Positions 1 through 8,382 of a DNA stretch of 64,000 bases are shown one piece after another. The notes below the pieces were generated by a model, which ran no database searches, had not been told where the DNA came from, and worked only from the letters and a program-made list of their open reading frames with translations. Origin of the DNA: Calvatia gigantea (Eukaryota; Basidiomycota; Agaricomycetes; Agaricales; Lycoperdaceae); the NCBI GenBank assembly GCA_025093985.1, contig JACAAK010000006.1:1-64000 (forward strand), in the 5' to 3' direction. The position numbers and the translations under genes were made by a program. Every line of letters begins with the position of its first letter. Within the stretch, counting starts at the first letter, position 1.

Positions 1-111
1 TTAATGTATTGATCTGAGATTAGGATCTACGACTGGATTGTATACGGGGCTTGCATATGGATTATGAACGGTTACGCCTTGGTAGGGTCTACGAATAGGC
101 AAGTAGTTCGT
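1..111. other. Unassigned sequence on the outer side of the telomeric tract
   Basis: No gene or match to other parts of the window was seen. It lies on the side where a chromosome end would be expected, so the telomere-like tract that follows is either interstitial or capped by unrelated DNA. Confidence 0.4.
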
Positions 112-208
112 CCCAACCCTAACCCTAACCCTAACCCTAACCCCTAACCCCCTAACCCCTAACCCCTAAACCCCTAACCCCTAACCCCCTAACCCCTAAC
201 CCCAACCC
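112..208. repeat. Telomeric repeat tract (CCCTAA and variants)
   Basis: Starts as perfect CCCTAA units, then drifts to CCCCTAA and CCCCCTAA. The C-rich strand reads left to right, as at a left chromosome end. It joins directly to a reverse-transcriptase reading frame at about 209, so the tract was added to, or captured, a broken PLE. Confidence 0.9.
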
Positions 209-1591
209 TCCAAGCATCTTAAACCATTAATTGCCGAGAGTCCGTTCATAATTCACGGGACAAAGGACTTGGTACTTAAGCTTGCTAAATTGTCGTTACC
301 CCAATTTAAATTAATAAATGGGTCGCTGCATCGCTTATACTTCGTCTCAGGTGACGTCGTAGCATTCTATCCTAATATCGATAAGGATCGCTGTCTAGAG
401 ATTGTTAATGACAGATACCTTAAGTGGTTATCGATGCAAGAGGATTTGAGCGTTGAGGAATCTACCAACAGAGCTTGGTTAATGAGGGAGTGCCTCAAAG
501 CGGCCAACGACGATCTTATATTCCAGTTCGACGGGGATTATTATAGGCAGAATCACGGATTAGCGATGGGCGTTGCATGCTCACCAGATTTAGCTAATCT
601 TTATGGAGTACACCATGAGGAAGCCTATCGTATGGGTTCAACCGCCCGCGTAGCGTATTATGGACGCTATATCGATGATTGTTTGGCCTTAGTGTACGCT
701 AGGTCTTACGGAGAGGCCCTTGGATGGGTAAGTCCTCTCAAATTCGAGAACTGTGAAATTGAATGGGATGCGGATGATAATCACGTCAACTTCCTGGATT
801 TGACCCTCTTTTTTGAGGACGGTGAGTTTCGTCACAAGCCGTACAGGAAACCGCTTAACCATTTCGAACGTTTACCATGGATTAGCTCTCACCCGGAATA
901 TGTCAAGCGCGGCACATTCACGAGTGAACTGAGTAGGCTAGCCACTCTTTCTTCGAAGTACGATTACTACGTAGAAGCATGTAGAGAAATTGCGGATATC
1001 TATATTGCGAGAGGCTACCCTCCTAAGTTAATTGCTTCTTGGTTAAGGAGAAACTATAAGGAACGTTGGGATAACCGACTTAGAGAGAGTCGACCTGAAC
1101 CAGCGGACGTCCTTGTCCTTAAATCAGAATATAACTTGTCATGGGATTTATTTAACGTTCAAACGTTGGCAGACAGCCTGAAGTCTGGATGGATAGTTGC
1201 ATTACGCACATTATCCTTCGGTAATACCCCGGAGAAATCAGAACTCTCCGCGGAAATACTCGCAACCAAGCCGGAACTTACTGAAACTCGTCGGGGAGGG
1301 CGATTGCATTGGGGTGGTGAAGATCCGCTTTGGCGGGTTGACGCTCACTCTAGTGTAGTTGCTAAATCTCTGGTGGGCAGAGGTGAGTATCTACGCTTGG
1401 ATAAACTTGGACTTCTTGATCGGCGGTTGATCGTCAGTAAGCGACGAACGAAACAACTTATAGATCTCGCTGCTTCTTGGCGGCGGGCTGTCTTAGAAAG
1501 ACGTGATCTAGGTAGTTTTCCAGATCTCAATAGAGATCAACGTACTGACTTTCGTCAGACTACCTTGGATGGTTGGTTAGCTGAAGCCTGA
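209..1591 (+). CDS. Penelope-like reverse transcriptase, N-terminally truncated
   Basis: The frame is open from the telomere junction and has no start codon of its own. It holds the palm-domain core: motif A (GDVVAFYPNID), motif B (GLAMGVACSPDLANLY) and the catalytic YIDD of motif C. The C-terminus has no GIY-YIG endonuclease, the hallmark of the endonuclease-lacking PLE groups (Athena, Coprina). It differs from the long copies by only a few residues. Fingers motifs and the whole N-terminal part are missing, so this copy is unlikely to be active. Confidence 0.85.
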   Translation, partial: SKHLKPLIAESPFIIHGTKDLVLKLAKLSLPQFKLINGSLHRLYFVSGDVVAFYPNIDKDRCLEIVNDRYLKWLSMQEDLSVEESTNRAWLMRECLKAANDDLIFQFDGDYYRQNHGLAMGVACSPDLANLYGVHHEEAYRMGSTARVAYYGRYIDDCLALVYARSYGEALGWVSPLKFENCEIEWDADDNHVNFLDLTLFFEDGEFRHKPYRKPLNHFERLPWISSHPEYVKRGTFTSELSRLATLSSKYDYYVEACREIADIYIARGYPPKLIASWLRRNYKERWDNRLRESRPEPADVLVLKSEYNLSWDLFNVQTLADSLKSGWIVALRTLSFGNTPEKSELSAEILATKPELTETRRGGRLHWGGEDPLWRVDAHSSVVAKSLVGRGEYLRLDKLGLLDRRLIVSKRRTKQLIDLAASWRRAVLERRDLGSFPDLNRDQRTDFRQTTLDGWLAEA

Positions 1592-2170
1592 GCTTCACTA
1601 GTACCTCTTGTCCGCGGGCGTTCTTTTAGACGCCTGGCGAAAACTTCTTCTGAATTCTCGGTCGAAACGAAATCCCAGTTACGATTCTGGGTGACTTCGG
1701 TCTAATCAAAAATCTCCCGACCCGACGGGGCCTTCTGGCTCCAACTCCTTTGATACCTGGCATGCCTTCGAGTATGCGATGCGAGTAGTGATCCACTACG
1801 CAGTGTGCGTTACGCCAAGCATGTCAGGTTGGACTCATCTTAGGTAAAGTGCGCTTTCTATGGGCGCGTGAGCGGGATAGATACGTTGGGCAACCTATAT
1901 TGACGTTCACACAACCAATATGAAGGGAGTCTAGACCTAATGCTTAACCTGGTGTGGCAGGTAATAGGCAGGATGAAGGAATGAAGCCAGTAGTCAGTGT
2001 CGTTTGAGAGTTCGTACTGTGGCTTGACGAACGTGTTCTTGAGTGAACGCTTTTACCAGTAGTTATACGCCGGGGAGGTGATGGCCCCGGTTGGGATAGC
2101 GAACGACCAACAACATCGCATTGGATCACCAACGTTTTCCTTGCAGGTGTGCCAAATGGAACACTTTGCG
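1592..2170 (+). other. PLE 3' untranslated region
   Basis: Conserved in three copies (also 7184-7762 and 12746-13324). No sense-strand reading frame. An antisense frame of 82 codons is open in all copies but looks like a by-product of near identity. Probably carries 3' RNA structure recognised by the reverse transcriptase; no element was defined. Confidence 0.5.
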
Positions 2171-2216
2171 GTAAGTACATCCGTGTACGCAATCTTGGAC
2201 TACTACTAATACGTAG
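2171..2216 (+). other. Intron-like module at the PLE 3' terminus (copy A)
   Basis: A 46-nt segment starts with a perfect 5' splice site GTAAGT, contains TACTAAT (branch-point consensus) 11 nt before the end, and finishes with TACGTAG. Three bases later the element ends and telomeric repeats begin. The segment is identical in all three element 3' ends. It also holds the small inverted repeat GTACA/TGTAC. Whether it is spliced is unknown. Confidence 0.45.
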
Positions 2217-2219
2217 GAA

Positions 2220-2245
2220 CCCCCTAACCCCTAACCTCCCCTAAC
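2220..2245. repeat. Telomeric repeat at PLE junction
   Basis: 26 bp of C-rich telomere variants between the 3' end of copy A and the next pLTR. The identical 26 bp recur at 7812-7837 and 13374-13399. Confidence 0.85.
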
Positions 2246-2787
2246 AATGGTGAGTGGAACCGGCCTTGTCTCGTGATGCGCAGGCTGATAGATGGACTAA
2301 GGGACTGTCCGAGCTGGACTGTTGCGTAAATAACCTGCCACGGTATGTACCCCGCCTTCAGTTGTCAAGCTGACGACATCGTTAGGTACTTGGTATGTTC
2401 ATTTTATTATTTCGAGAATGTTCATATTTAAGTGCGTGGGCGCTTAATGGGCGCCCCGCATTTGGGCGCTACGCGGGCGCTTAAGTACAAGTTTTCCTTA
2501 CTTTTACATTTCCTGACGATAACTTAAGCGCCCATAAGCGCTGGGTTTTTGGGCGCTATTTTAGCGCTCGTTGACATTTGTCAACTGTTCCATGGATCGA
2601 GTTAATTATACTCATCCCCAAGTATAGCGCGATCGTACGCGTTCTATTGGTTTGGTAGGTACTGATGGATAATCAGAGCGCCTGATGAGTCTGTCATAAG
2701 ACGAAACAGGTGGTTGGGGTAGCTCCCCAACCTGTTGCGCTGTCTCCTCCATCGGACAACTCAACGGTTTTTTAGGAATCACCTCCT
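2246..2787 (+). repeat. Solo PLE promoter repeat (pLTR, subfamily B)
   Basis: About 540 bp matching the region upstream of the PLE reading frames but followed by telomeric repeats instead of a gene. Contains a GGGCGC-rich segment, a series of hairpins and a complete hammerhead ribozyme. It ends at AATCACCTCCTC, the same point at which other solo pLTRs in the window end. Confidence 0.8.
2674..2744 (+). ncRNA. Hammerhead ribozyme (type I), intact
   Basis: Core CTGATGA, stem II GTCT/AGAC with a 6-nt loop, core GAAA, long stem III ACAGG...CCTGT capped by TTGGGG/CCCCAA, then predicted cleavage after CTGTT (2736/2737), and stem I GCGC/GCGC. All catalytic core bases (G5, G8, G12) are present. The distal stem III helix here is GTTGGGG/CCCCAAC, against GCTGGGG/CCCCAGC in sister copies: a paired change that supports the fold. 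Hammerheads are known in PLE pLTRs. Confidence 0.9.
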
Positions 2788-2818
2788 CCCTAACCCCTAA
2801 CCCCTAACCTCCCCTAAC
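2788..2818. repeat. Telomeric repeat after solo pLTR
   Basis: CCCTAA/CCCCTAA units ending in the same CCTCCCCTAAC as other junctions; separates the solo pLTR from copy B. Confidence 0.85.
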
Positions 2819-3202
2819 AATGGGACTGTCCGAGCTGGACTGTTGCGTAAATAACCTGCCACGGTATGTACCCCGCCTTCAGTTGTCAAGCTGATGACAT
2901 CGTTAGGTACTTGGTACGTTCATTTCATTATTTTAGTAATGTTCGTATTTAAGTGCGTGGGCGCTTAATGGGCGCCCCGCATTTGGGCGCTACGCGGGCG
3001 CTTAAGTACAAGTTTTTTCCTTTTCCTTTTCTTTTCTTTCCTGACGATAAATTAAGCGCCCATAAGCGCTTGATTTTATGGGCGCTTTTTAAGCGCTCGC
3101 TGACATTTATCAGCTGTTCCATGGATCGAGCTATTTACGCTCGTCCCCAATAATAACGCGAACGATCGCGTTCTATTGGTCTGGTAGGTACTGATGGATA
3201 AT

Positions 3203-3273
3203 CAGAGCGCCTGATGAGTCTGTCATAAGACGAAACAGGTGGCTGGGGTAGCTCCCCAGCCTGTTGCGCTGTC
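3203..3273 (+). ncRNA. Hammerhead ribozyme, intact
   Basis: Same fold as the copy at 2674 but with the GCTGGGG/CCCCAGC form of stem III. Predicted cleavage after 3265, leaving a 5' end about 108 nt upstream of the ATG at 3374. Core bases all present. Confidence 0.9.
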
Positions 3274-3373
3274 TCTTCCATCGGACAACTCAACGGTTTT
3301 TAGGAATCACCTTCTCCCCACTTCGCAAAACCGTCGCTCATCTCTCCGCCATCCCATTTCGACATCTACAACG

Positions 3374-4754
3374 ATGCCCCCTCGTGCTACAGCGTCATCT
3401 TCTGGCAACTCGAATCGAGGCCGCGGCCGTGGTCGTGGTCGCGCCTCCGCTGGTTCTCGCCCCGCCGTCCCTCGCCCTTTCACCCTGCCCATCTCTCAAC
3501 TTGCGAGAGGTGCGACGCGAGGCTTACACGTTCGGGAACAAAGTCCTGCGGCTGCCCCTGCCATTGCAATAGCTCAAACGCTGGGCGCCCTGGAGACGGT
3601 CCTTGAGGGTCGGGCGAATACCCCTCATAACCTGCAAAAGCTCCACCAGGCACAAGCGATCGCGAGGCGCGCGCCTATAATGGGCTGCGAAAACCTCTTC
3701 GATCTGCTGGGATGTATTTTTCCGGGGGACTACAGGGGTGTCTTCAAGGAGCACCTCGAGGCTGCGATGCGCGCCCGAAAGTCTCTGGCTGCCGTTGAGC
3801 GCCAACTCAAGAGCCTGCAAAGCTCACGAGACGACGGAAAAATCCCACCTTCCCTTCAGACCAAACGAGCGCAGCCACAATTTGTGAAAACGTTCATGGT
3901 CGCGCACGCCGAGGAGGTTCGCACCTCCTTGAATGACCTTCATAAATCCTACGAGTTAGAGGCCCTTAACAAGGTCATCGAGCTCAAGGAAACTGAAGCG
4001 AATGAGCTACGCGCACTCACTCTGCTCATAGACCCCGAGGGTGGGGCTATGGAAGTAGATGACGAGGAACGTGGTGAAGGGTCTAGCACCGGGGCTGCAG
4101 CTGCGCCCGCTATGACCACCGCACACTTCACTGCGACCGGCGATCGCCTATACGCCGACCTCGTCGCTACTTTCGAACGACTGCATAAAGAAGCTAAGGT
4201 CCTGGTGTGGGACCATAAGCATGCAGACGTACATGGGCGGCCTGTTTTGAAGGGAAGAACGGATGACCCAGCCGTGGTCGCTGCATTCCGTGACCTCCTT
4301 GACGACATCCCTGTGATTTGGGGTCGTGCGATCGGCATCGTAGAAGACGCACTTAACAAGGAAAGCAAGGTCAAAGCAGATAAACAACGGCTCCAGCGAG
4401 CAGCCATCGACGACGTCCAAGAGGCGTCCTCTTCCAAGTCCGTCGCCGAGATGGTCAAGGCGGAAGTAGCAAAGGCGCTCGAGAAAGGGAAAGGAAAGGG
4501 CAAGCAGGTACGTCGATCGTCCATCGACGTTTATGCTGATCTGTTAAGCTCTGATAATTTTTCTCTCCCTTTTCCACCAGAATCCCAAGCCAGGCAAGGG
4601 AGGAGGTCAACGCGCGAAGGACGGGGCCACTGGGGGGAGATCCTCCGGTGGTCAAGCCCAACGCGTGCGGGGGACCAAAGGTGGCAGGCAAGTTCGGCAA
4701 CGCAATCAGGGCAAGTCCAAGCCGAACAAGAAGGGGAAAGGCGGGAGGTCGTAA
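3374..4754 (+). CDS. Alternative PLE product: ORF1-like basic protein (spliced form)
   Basis: If 4508-4580 is spliced out (exon 1 3374-4507, exactly 378 codons; exon 2 4581-4754), the frame enters a 57-residue Lys/Arg/Gly-rich tail ending GKGGRS and stops at TAA TAG. The tail continues the basic composition of the KGKGKGKQ end of exon 1, as a nucleic-acid-binding tail would. The same arrangement is open in all three copies of this region. A Gag-like RNA-binding role is inference. Confidence 0.5.
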
Positions 4755-7183
4755 TAGATGATAGCGGCATCCTAGGCATACGCGTGCATCGCGCGCCTTT
4801 CAGGTGGGACATTTCGTCCACTTATCCCGGTTGGCTACTAACCGTTTCCCTTCGTCACGCGCAGCAATTTATCTGGGCCCGAATTCCCTCTGTAGTTTTA
4901 GAGAGTATGCGTTATAGGTCTGGAATACATATGATCGATTGCGATGTACCGCGTGATTTAGCGATTCATTTGAGTGCGGGACTTAAGTACATGCTCCCCA
5001 CTAAGTATTCTAAGCAATTGATCTTAGATGCTTGGGACGATTTCGTCGATCGTCTCCGCTGGTCAGTTCATTTCCGAATTATGGAAGATCATGACAACAA
5101 TGAATTACACGACGACTATGATCCAGACTATGCGACTCCGTCTAAAGCTTCACGTAAGCGGGCGAGTCCATTGGACAGAGCATTTGAGTTTGGCATCGAA
5201 GAAGGGACGCGGACGATTAATAAAGTAGTCTCGCAATTGCCCAACGATGACCAGATTGGCGGTCGCACACCTAGATCGCTTTTACCGCCGATCTCCAAAC
5301 TCCATGACTATCTAGTAACTCACGAGCTCCTACTGATGGTCACTGACAAAAACTTAGGTTGCGCAGTTGCTCCGCGATCCTGGTTCATAGAAAGCGCGCT
5401 TAAGCTTCTTAACGCTATGGGTAGTCGGGATACTCCTGACTATACAAAACTTAAATTTGACCCGAAAACGTTCCATCCTGATCCTAATCATATGGACCAT
5501 ACTACTGGCGAGTATGGATCGGTCCATTGGTATATATGGTCGAAGCTTTCGCACATGGAGAGAATTGCAAAATTCTGTGCTGAACATGATGTTCACCCGC
5601 AACTTCCGGACTTCTTTAGGAGTTTCTTTTTACCGGAGGTCATGGCTACAAATTACCGTCACAAGGAAGATACTTGGGCGGAGTATGCTGACCGACTCCC
5701 AAATTTTTATGTGATTCCTAAAATCCATAAACAACCGGTAAAAGCAAGGCCGATTATCCCTTGCCACTCTGTTATACAAGGTCCAGCCGGGAAGTATGTC
5801 TCCAAGCATCTTAAACCATTAATTGCCGAGAGTCCGTTCATAATTCACGGAACAAAGGATTTGGTACTTAAGCTTGCTAAATTGTCGTTACCCCAATTTA
5901 AATTAATAAATGGGTCGCTGCATCGCTTATACTTCGTCTCAGGTGACGTCGTAGCATTCTATCCTAATATCGATAAGGATCGCTGTCTAGAGATTGTTAA
6001 TGACAGATACCTTAAATGGTTATCGATACAAGAGTATTTAAGCGTTGAGGAATCTACCAACAGAGCTTGGTTAATGAGGGAGTGCCTCAAAGCGGCCAAC
6101 GACGATCTTATATTCCAGTTCGACGGGGATTATTATAGGCAGAATCACGGATTAGCGATGGGCGTTGCATGCTCACCGGATTTAGCTAATCTTTATGGAG
6201 TACACCATGAGGAAGCCTATCGTATGGGTTCAACCGCCCGCGTAGCGTATTATGGACGCTATATCGATGATTGTTTGGCCTTAGTGTACGCTAGGTCATA
6301 CGGAGAGGCCCTTGGATGGGTAAGTCCTCTCAAATTCGAGAACTGTGAAATTGAATGGGATGCGGATGATAATCATGTCAACTTCCTGGATTTGACCCTC
6401 TTCTTTGAGGACGGTGAGTTTCGTCACAAACCGTACAGGAAACCGCTTAACCATTTCGAACGTTTACCATGGATTAGCTCTCACCCGGAATATGTCAAGC
6501 GCGGCACATTCACGAGTGAACTGAGTAGGCTAGCCACTCTTTCTTCGAAGTATGATTACTACGTAGAAGCATGTAGAGAAATTGCGGATATCTACATTGC
6601 GAGAGGCTACCCTCCTAAGTTAATTGCTTCTTGGTTAAGGAGAAACTATAAGGAACGTTGGGATAATCGGCTTAGAGAGAGTCGACCTGAACCAGCGGAC
6701 GTCCTTGTCCTTAAATCAGAATATAACTTGTCATGGGATTTATTTAACGTTCAAACGTTGGCAGACAGCCTGAAGTCTGGATGGATAGTTGCACTACGTA
6801 CATTATCCTTCGGTAATACCCCGGAGAAATCAGAACTCTCCGCGGAAATACTCGCAACCAAGCCGGAACTTACTGAAACTCGTCGGGGAGGGCGATTGCA
6901 TTGGGGTGGTGAAGATCCGCTATGGCGGGTTGACGCTCACTCTAGTGTAGTTGCTAAGTCTCTGGTGGGCAGAGGTGAGTATCTACGCTTGGATAAACTT
7001 GGACTTCTTGATCGGCGGTTGATCGTCAGTAAGCGACGAACGAAACAACTTATGGATCTCGCTGCTTCTTGGCGGCGGGCTGTCTTAGAAAGACGTGATC
7101 TAGGTAGTTTTCCAGATCTTAATATAGATCAACGTACTGACTTGTGTCAGACTACCTTGGATGGTTGGTTAGCTGAAGCTTGA
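3374..7183 (+). CDS. PLE polyprotein: N-terminal domain plus reverse transcriptase (intron-retained form)
   Basis: 1269 codons from ATG 3374, the first ATG after the ribozyme; the same start context occurs in copies at 8921 and 44283. Residues 1-40 are a disordered Arg/Gly run; 50-378 are a conserved mainly helical, Lys-rich region with no domain I recognise. The reverse transcriptase core follows: YVIPKIHKQ near 776, motif A GDVVAFYPNID near 856, motif B near 925, YIDD near 963. No GIY-YIG domain follows. The frame crosses a 73-nt segment (4508-4580) that has the form of an intron; read-through is needed to reach the reverse transcriptase. Product presumably acts on telomere 3' ends. Family assignment is firm; the N-terminal role is unknown. 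Confidence 0.88.
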   Translation: MPPRATASSSGNSNRGRGRGRGRASAGSRPAVPRPFTLPISQLARGATRGLHVREQSPAAAPAIAIAQTLGALETVLEGRANTPHNLQKLHQAQAIARRAPIMGCENLFDLLGCIFPGDYRGVFKEHLEAAMRARKSLAAVERQLKSLQSSRDDGKIPPSLQTKRAQPQFVKTFMVAHAEEVRTSLNDLHKSYELEALNKVIELKETEANELRALTLLIDPEGGAMEVDDEERGEGSSTGAAAAPAMTTAHFTATGDRLYADLVATFERLHKEAKVLVWDHKHADVHGRPVLKGRTDDPAVVAAFRDLLDDIPVIWGRAIGIVEDALNKESKVKADKQRLQRAAIDDVQEASSSKSVAEMVKAEVAKALEKGKGKGKQVRRSSIDVYADLLSSDNFSLPFPPESQARQGRRSTREGRGHWGEILRWSSPTRAGDQRWQASSATQSGQVQAEQEGERREVVIDDSGILGIRVHRAPFRWDISSTYPGWLLTVSLRHAQQFIWARIPSVVLESMRYRSGIHMIDCDVPRDLAIHLSAGLKYMLPTKYSKQLILDAWDDFVDRLRWSVHFRIMEDHDNNELHDDYDPDYATPSKASRKRASPLDRAFEFGIEEGTRTINKVVSQLPNDDQIGGRTPRSLLPPISKLHDYLVTHELLLMVTDKNLGCAVAPRSWFIESALKLLNAMGSRDTPDYTKLKFDPKTFHPDPNHMDHTTGEYGSVHWYIWSKLSHMERIAKFCAEHDVHPQLPDFFRSFFLPEVMATNYRHKEDTWAEYADRLPNFYVIPKIHKQPVKARPIIPCHSVIQGPAGKYVSKHLKPLIAESPFIIHGTKDLVLKLAKLSLPQFKLINGSLHRLYFVSGDVVAFYPNIDKDRCLEIVNDRYLKWLSIQEYLSVEESTNRAWLMRECLKAANDDLIFQFDGDYYRQNHGLAMGVACSPDLANLYGVHHEEAYRMGSTARVAYYGRYIDDCLALVYARSYGEALGWVSPLKFENCEIEWDADDNHVNFLDLTLFFEDGEFRHKPYRKPLNHFERLPWISSHPEYVKRGTFTSELSRLATLSSKYDYYVEACREIADIYIARGYPPKLIASWLRRNYKERWDNRLRESRPEPADVLVLKSEYNLSWDLFNVQTLADSLKSGWIVALRTLSFGNTPEKSELSAEILATKPELTETRRGGRLHWGGEDPLWRVDAHSSVVAKSLVGRGEYLRLDKLGLLDRRLIVSKRRTKQLMDLAASWRRAVLERRDLGSFPDLNIDQRTDLCQTTLDGWLAEA
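4508..4580 (+). other. Candidate retained intron in PLE copy B
   Basis: 73 nt, phase 0, from GTACGT to CCACCAG with a pyrimidine-rich 3' part. Retention fuses ORF1 to the reverse transcriptase; removal shifts the frame into the basic tail. Equivalent segments lie at 10070-10142 and 45411-45483, all 73 nt. Differences between copies are mostly synonymous in the read-through frame. Confidence 0.55.
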
Positions 7184-7762
7184 GCTTCACTAGTACCTCT
7201 TGTCCGCGGGCGTTCTTTTAGACGCCTGGCGAAAACTTCTTCTGAATTCTCGGTCGAAACGAAATCCCAGTTACGATTCTGGGTGACTTCGGTCTAATCA
7301 AAAATCTCCCGACCCGACGGGGCCTTCTGGCTCCAACTCCTTTGATACCTGGCATGCCTTCGAGTATGCGATGCGAGTAGTGATCCACTACGCAGTGTGC
7401 GTTACGCCAAGCATGTCAGGTTGGACTCATCTTAGGTAAAGTGCGCTTTTTATGGGCGCGTGAGCGGGATAGATACGTTGGGCAACCTATATTGACGTTC
7501 ACACAACCAATATGAAGGGAGTCTAGACCTAATGCTTAACCTGGTGTGGCAGGTAATAGGCAGGATGAAGGAATGAAGTCAGTAGTCAGTGTCGTTTGAG
7601 AGTTCGTACTGTGGCTTGACGAACGTGTTCTTGAGTGGGCGCTTTTACCAGTAGTTATACGCCGGGGAGGTGATGGCCCCGGTCGGGATAGCGAAAGACC
7701 AACAACATCGCTTTGGATCACCAACGTTTTCCTTGCAGGTGTGCCATATGGAACACTTTGCG

Positions 7763-7808
7763 GTAAGTACATCCGTGTACGCAATCTTGGACTACTACTA
7801 ATACGTAG
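7763..7808 (+). other. Intron-like module at the PLE 3' terminus (copy B)
   Basis: Identical to 2171-2216. Confidence 0.45.
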
Positions 7809-7811
7809 GAA

Positions 7812-7837
7812 CCCCCTAACCCCTAACCTCCCCTAAC
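7812..7837. repeat. Telomeric repeat at PLE junction
   Basis: Same 26 bp as 2220-2245. Confidence 0.85.
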
Positions 7838-8382
7838 AATGGTGAGTGGAACCGGCCTTGTCTCGTGATGCGCAGGCTGATAGATGGACTAAGGGACTGT
7901 CCGAGCTGGACTGTTGCGTAAATAACCTGCCACGGTATGTACCCCGCCTTCAGTTGTCAAGCTGATGACATCGTTAGGTACTTGGTACGTTCATTTCATT
8001 ATTTTAGTAATGTTCGTATTTAAGTGCGTGGGCGCTTAATGGGCGCCCCGCATTTGGGCGCTACGCGGGCGCTTAAGTACAAGTTTTTCCTTTTCTTTTC
8101 TTTCCTGACGATAAATTAAGCGCCCATAAGCGCTTGATTTTATGGGCGCTTTTTAAGCGCTCGCTGACATTTATCAGCTGTTCCATGGATCGAGCTATTT
8201 ACGCTCGTCCCCAATAATAACGCGAACGATCGCGTTCTATTGGTCTGGTAGGTACTGATGGATAATCAGAGCGCCTGATGAGTCTGTCATAAGACGAAAC
8301 AGGTGGCTGGGGTAGCTCCCCAGCCTGTTGCGCTGTCTCTTCCATCGGACAACTCAACGGTTTTTAGGAATCACCTTCTCTC
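7838..8382 (+). repeat. pLTR, subfamily A
   Basis: Full-length, starting AATGGTGAGTGG right after telomeric repeats and ending at AATCACCTTCTC. Contains hammerhead 8267-8337. Confidence 0.8.
8267..8337 (+). ncRNA. Hammerhead ribozyme, intact
   Basis: Same core and stems as 3203-3273; predicted cleavage after 8329. Confidence 0.9.

Larger units (their letters stand above)
209..2219 (+). mobile_element. Penelope-like element copy A (Coprina type), 5'-truncated
   Basis: Contains the last ~460 codons of the PLE reading frame plus a complete 3' untranslated region of about 625 bp. It matches the long copies at 2819-7811 and 7838-13373 almost base for base. The 5' end is cut inside the reverse transcriptase and joined to telomeric repeats; the 3' end (after a conserved TACGTAGGAA) runs into a short telomeric array. 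This is the geometry expected of endonuclease-deficient PLEs that attach at telomere ends. Confidence 0.85.
2819..7811 (+). mobile_element. Penelope-like element copy B (Coprina type), long
   Basis: Consists of a subfamily-A pLTR slightly shortened at its 5' end (2819-3316), a 5' leader, one long frame (3374-7183), a 3' untranslated region and the terminal intron-like module, ending in telomeric repeats. No terminal inverted repeats. Element sense is + with the 5' end toward the telomere. The long open frame and intact ribozyme suggest a young, possibly active copy. Confidence 0.88.

Noticed and set aside
1944..2192. 82-codon antisense frame in the PLE 3' untranslated region, open in three copies
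   Set aside because: Ser/Thr/Pro-rich with no motif; its conservation is explained by the near identity of the copies, and there is no conserved coding-type substitution pattern.
3949..4524. Long minus-strand frames opposite the PLE coding region
   Set aside because: Shadows of a GC-rich sense frame with strong codon bias; they also appear in the other copies without independent conservation.
5700..7183. GIY-YIG endonuclease at the PLE C-terminus
   Set aside because: Looked for after the reverse-transcriptase core; no GIY...YIG pair or matching Arg/Glu/Asn spacing was seen.
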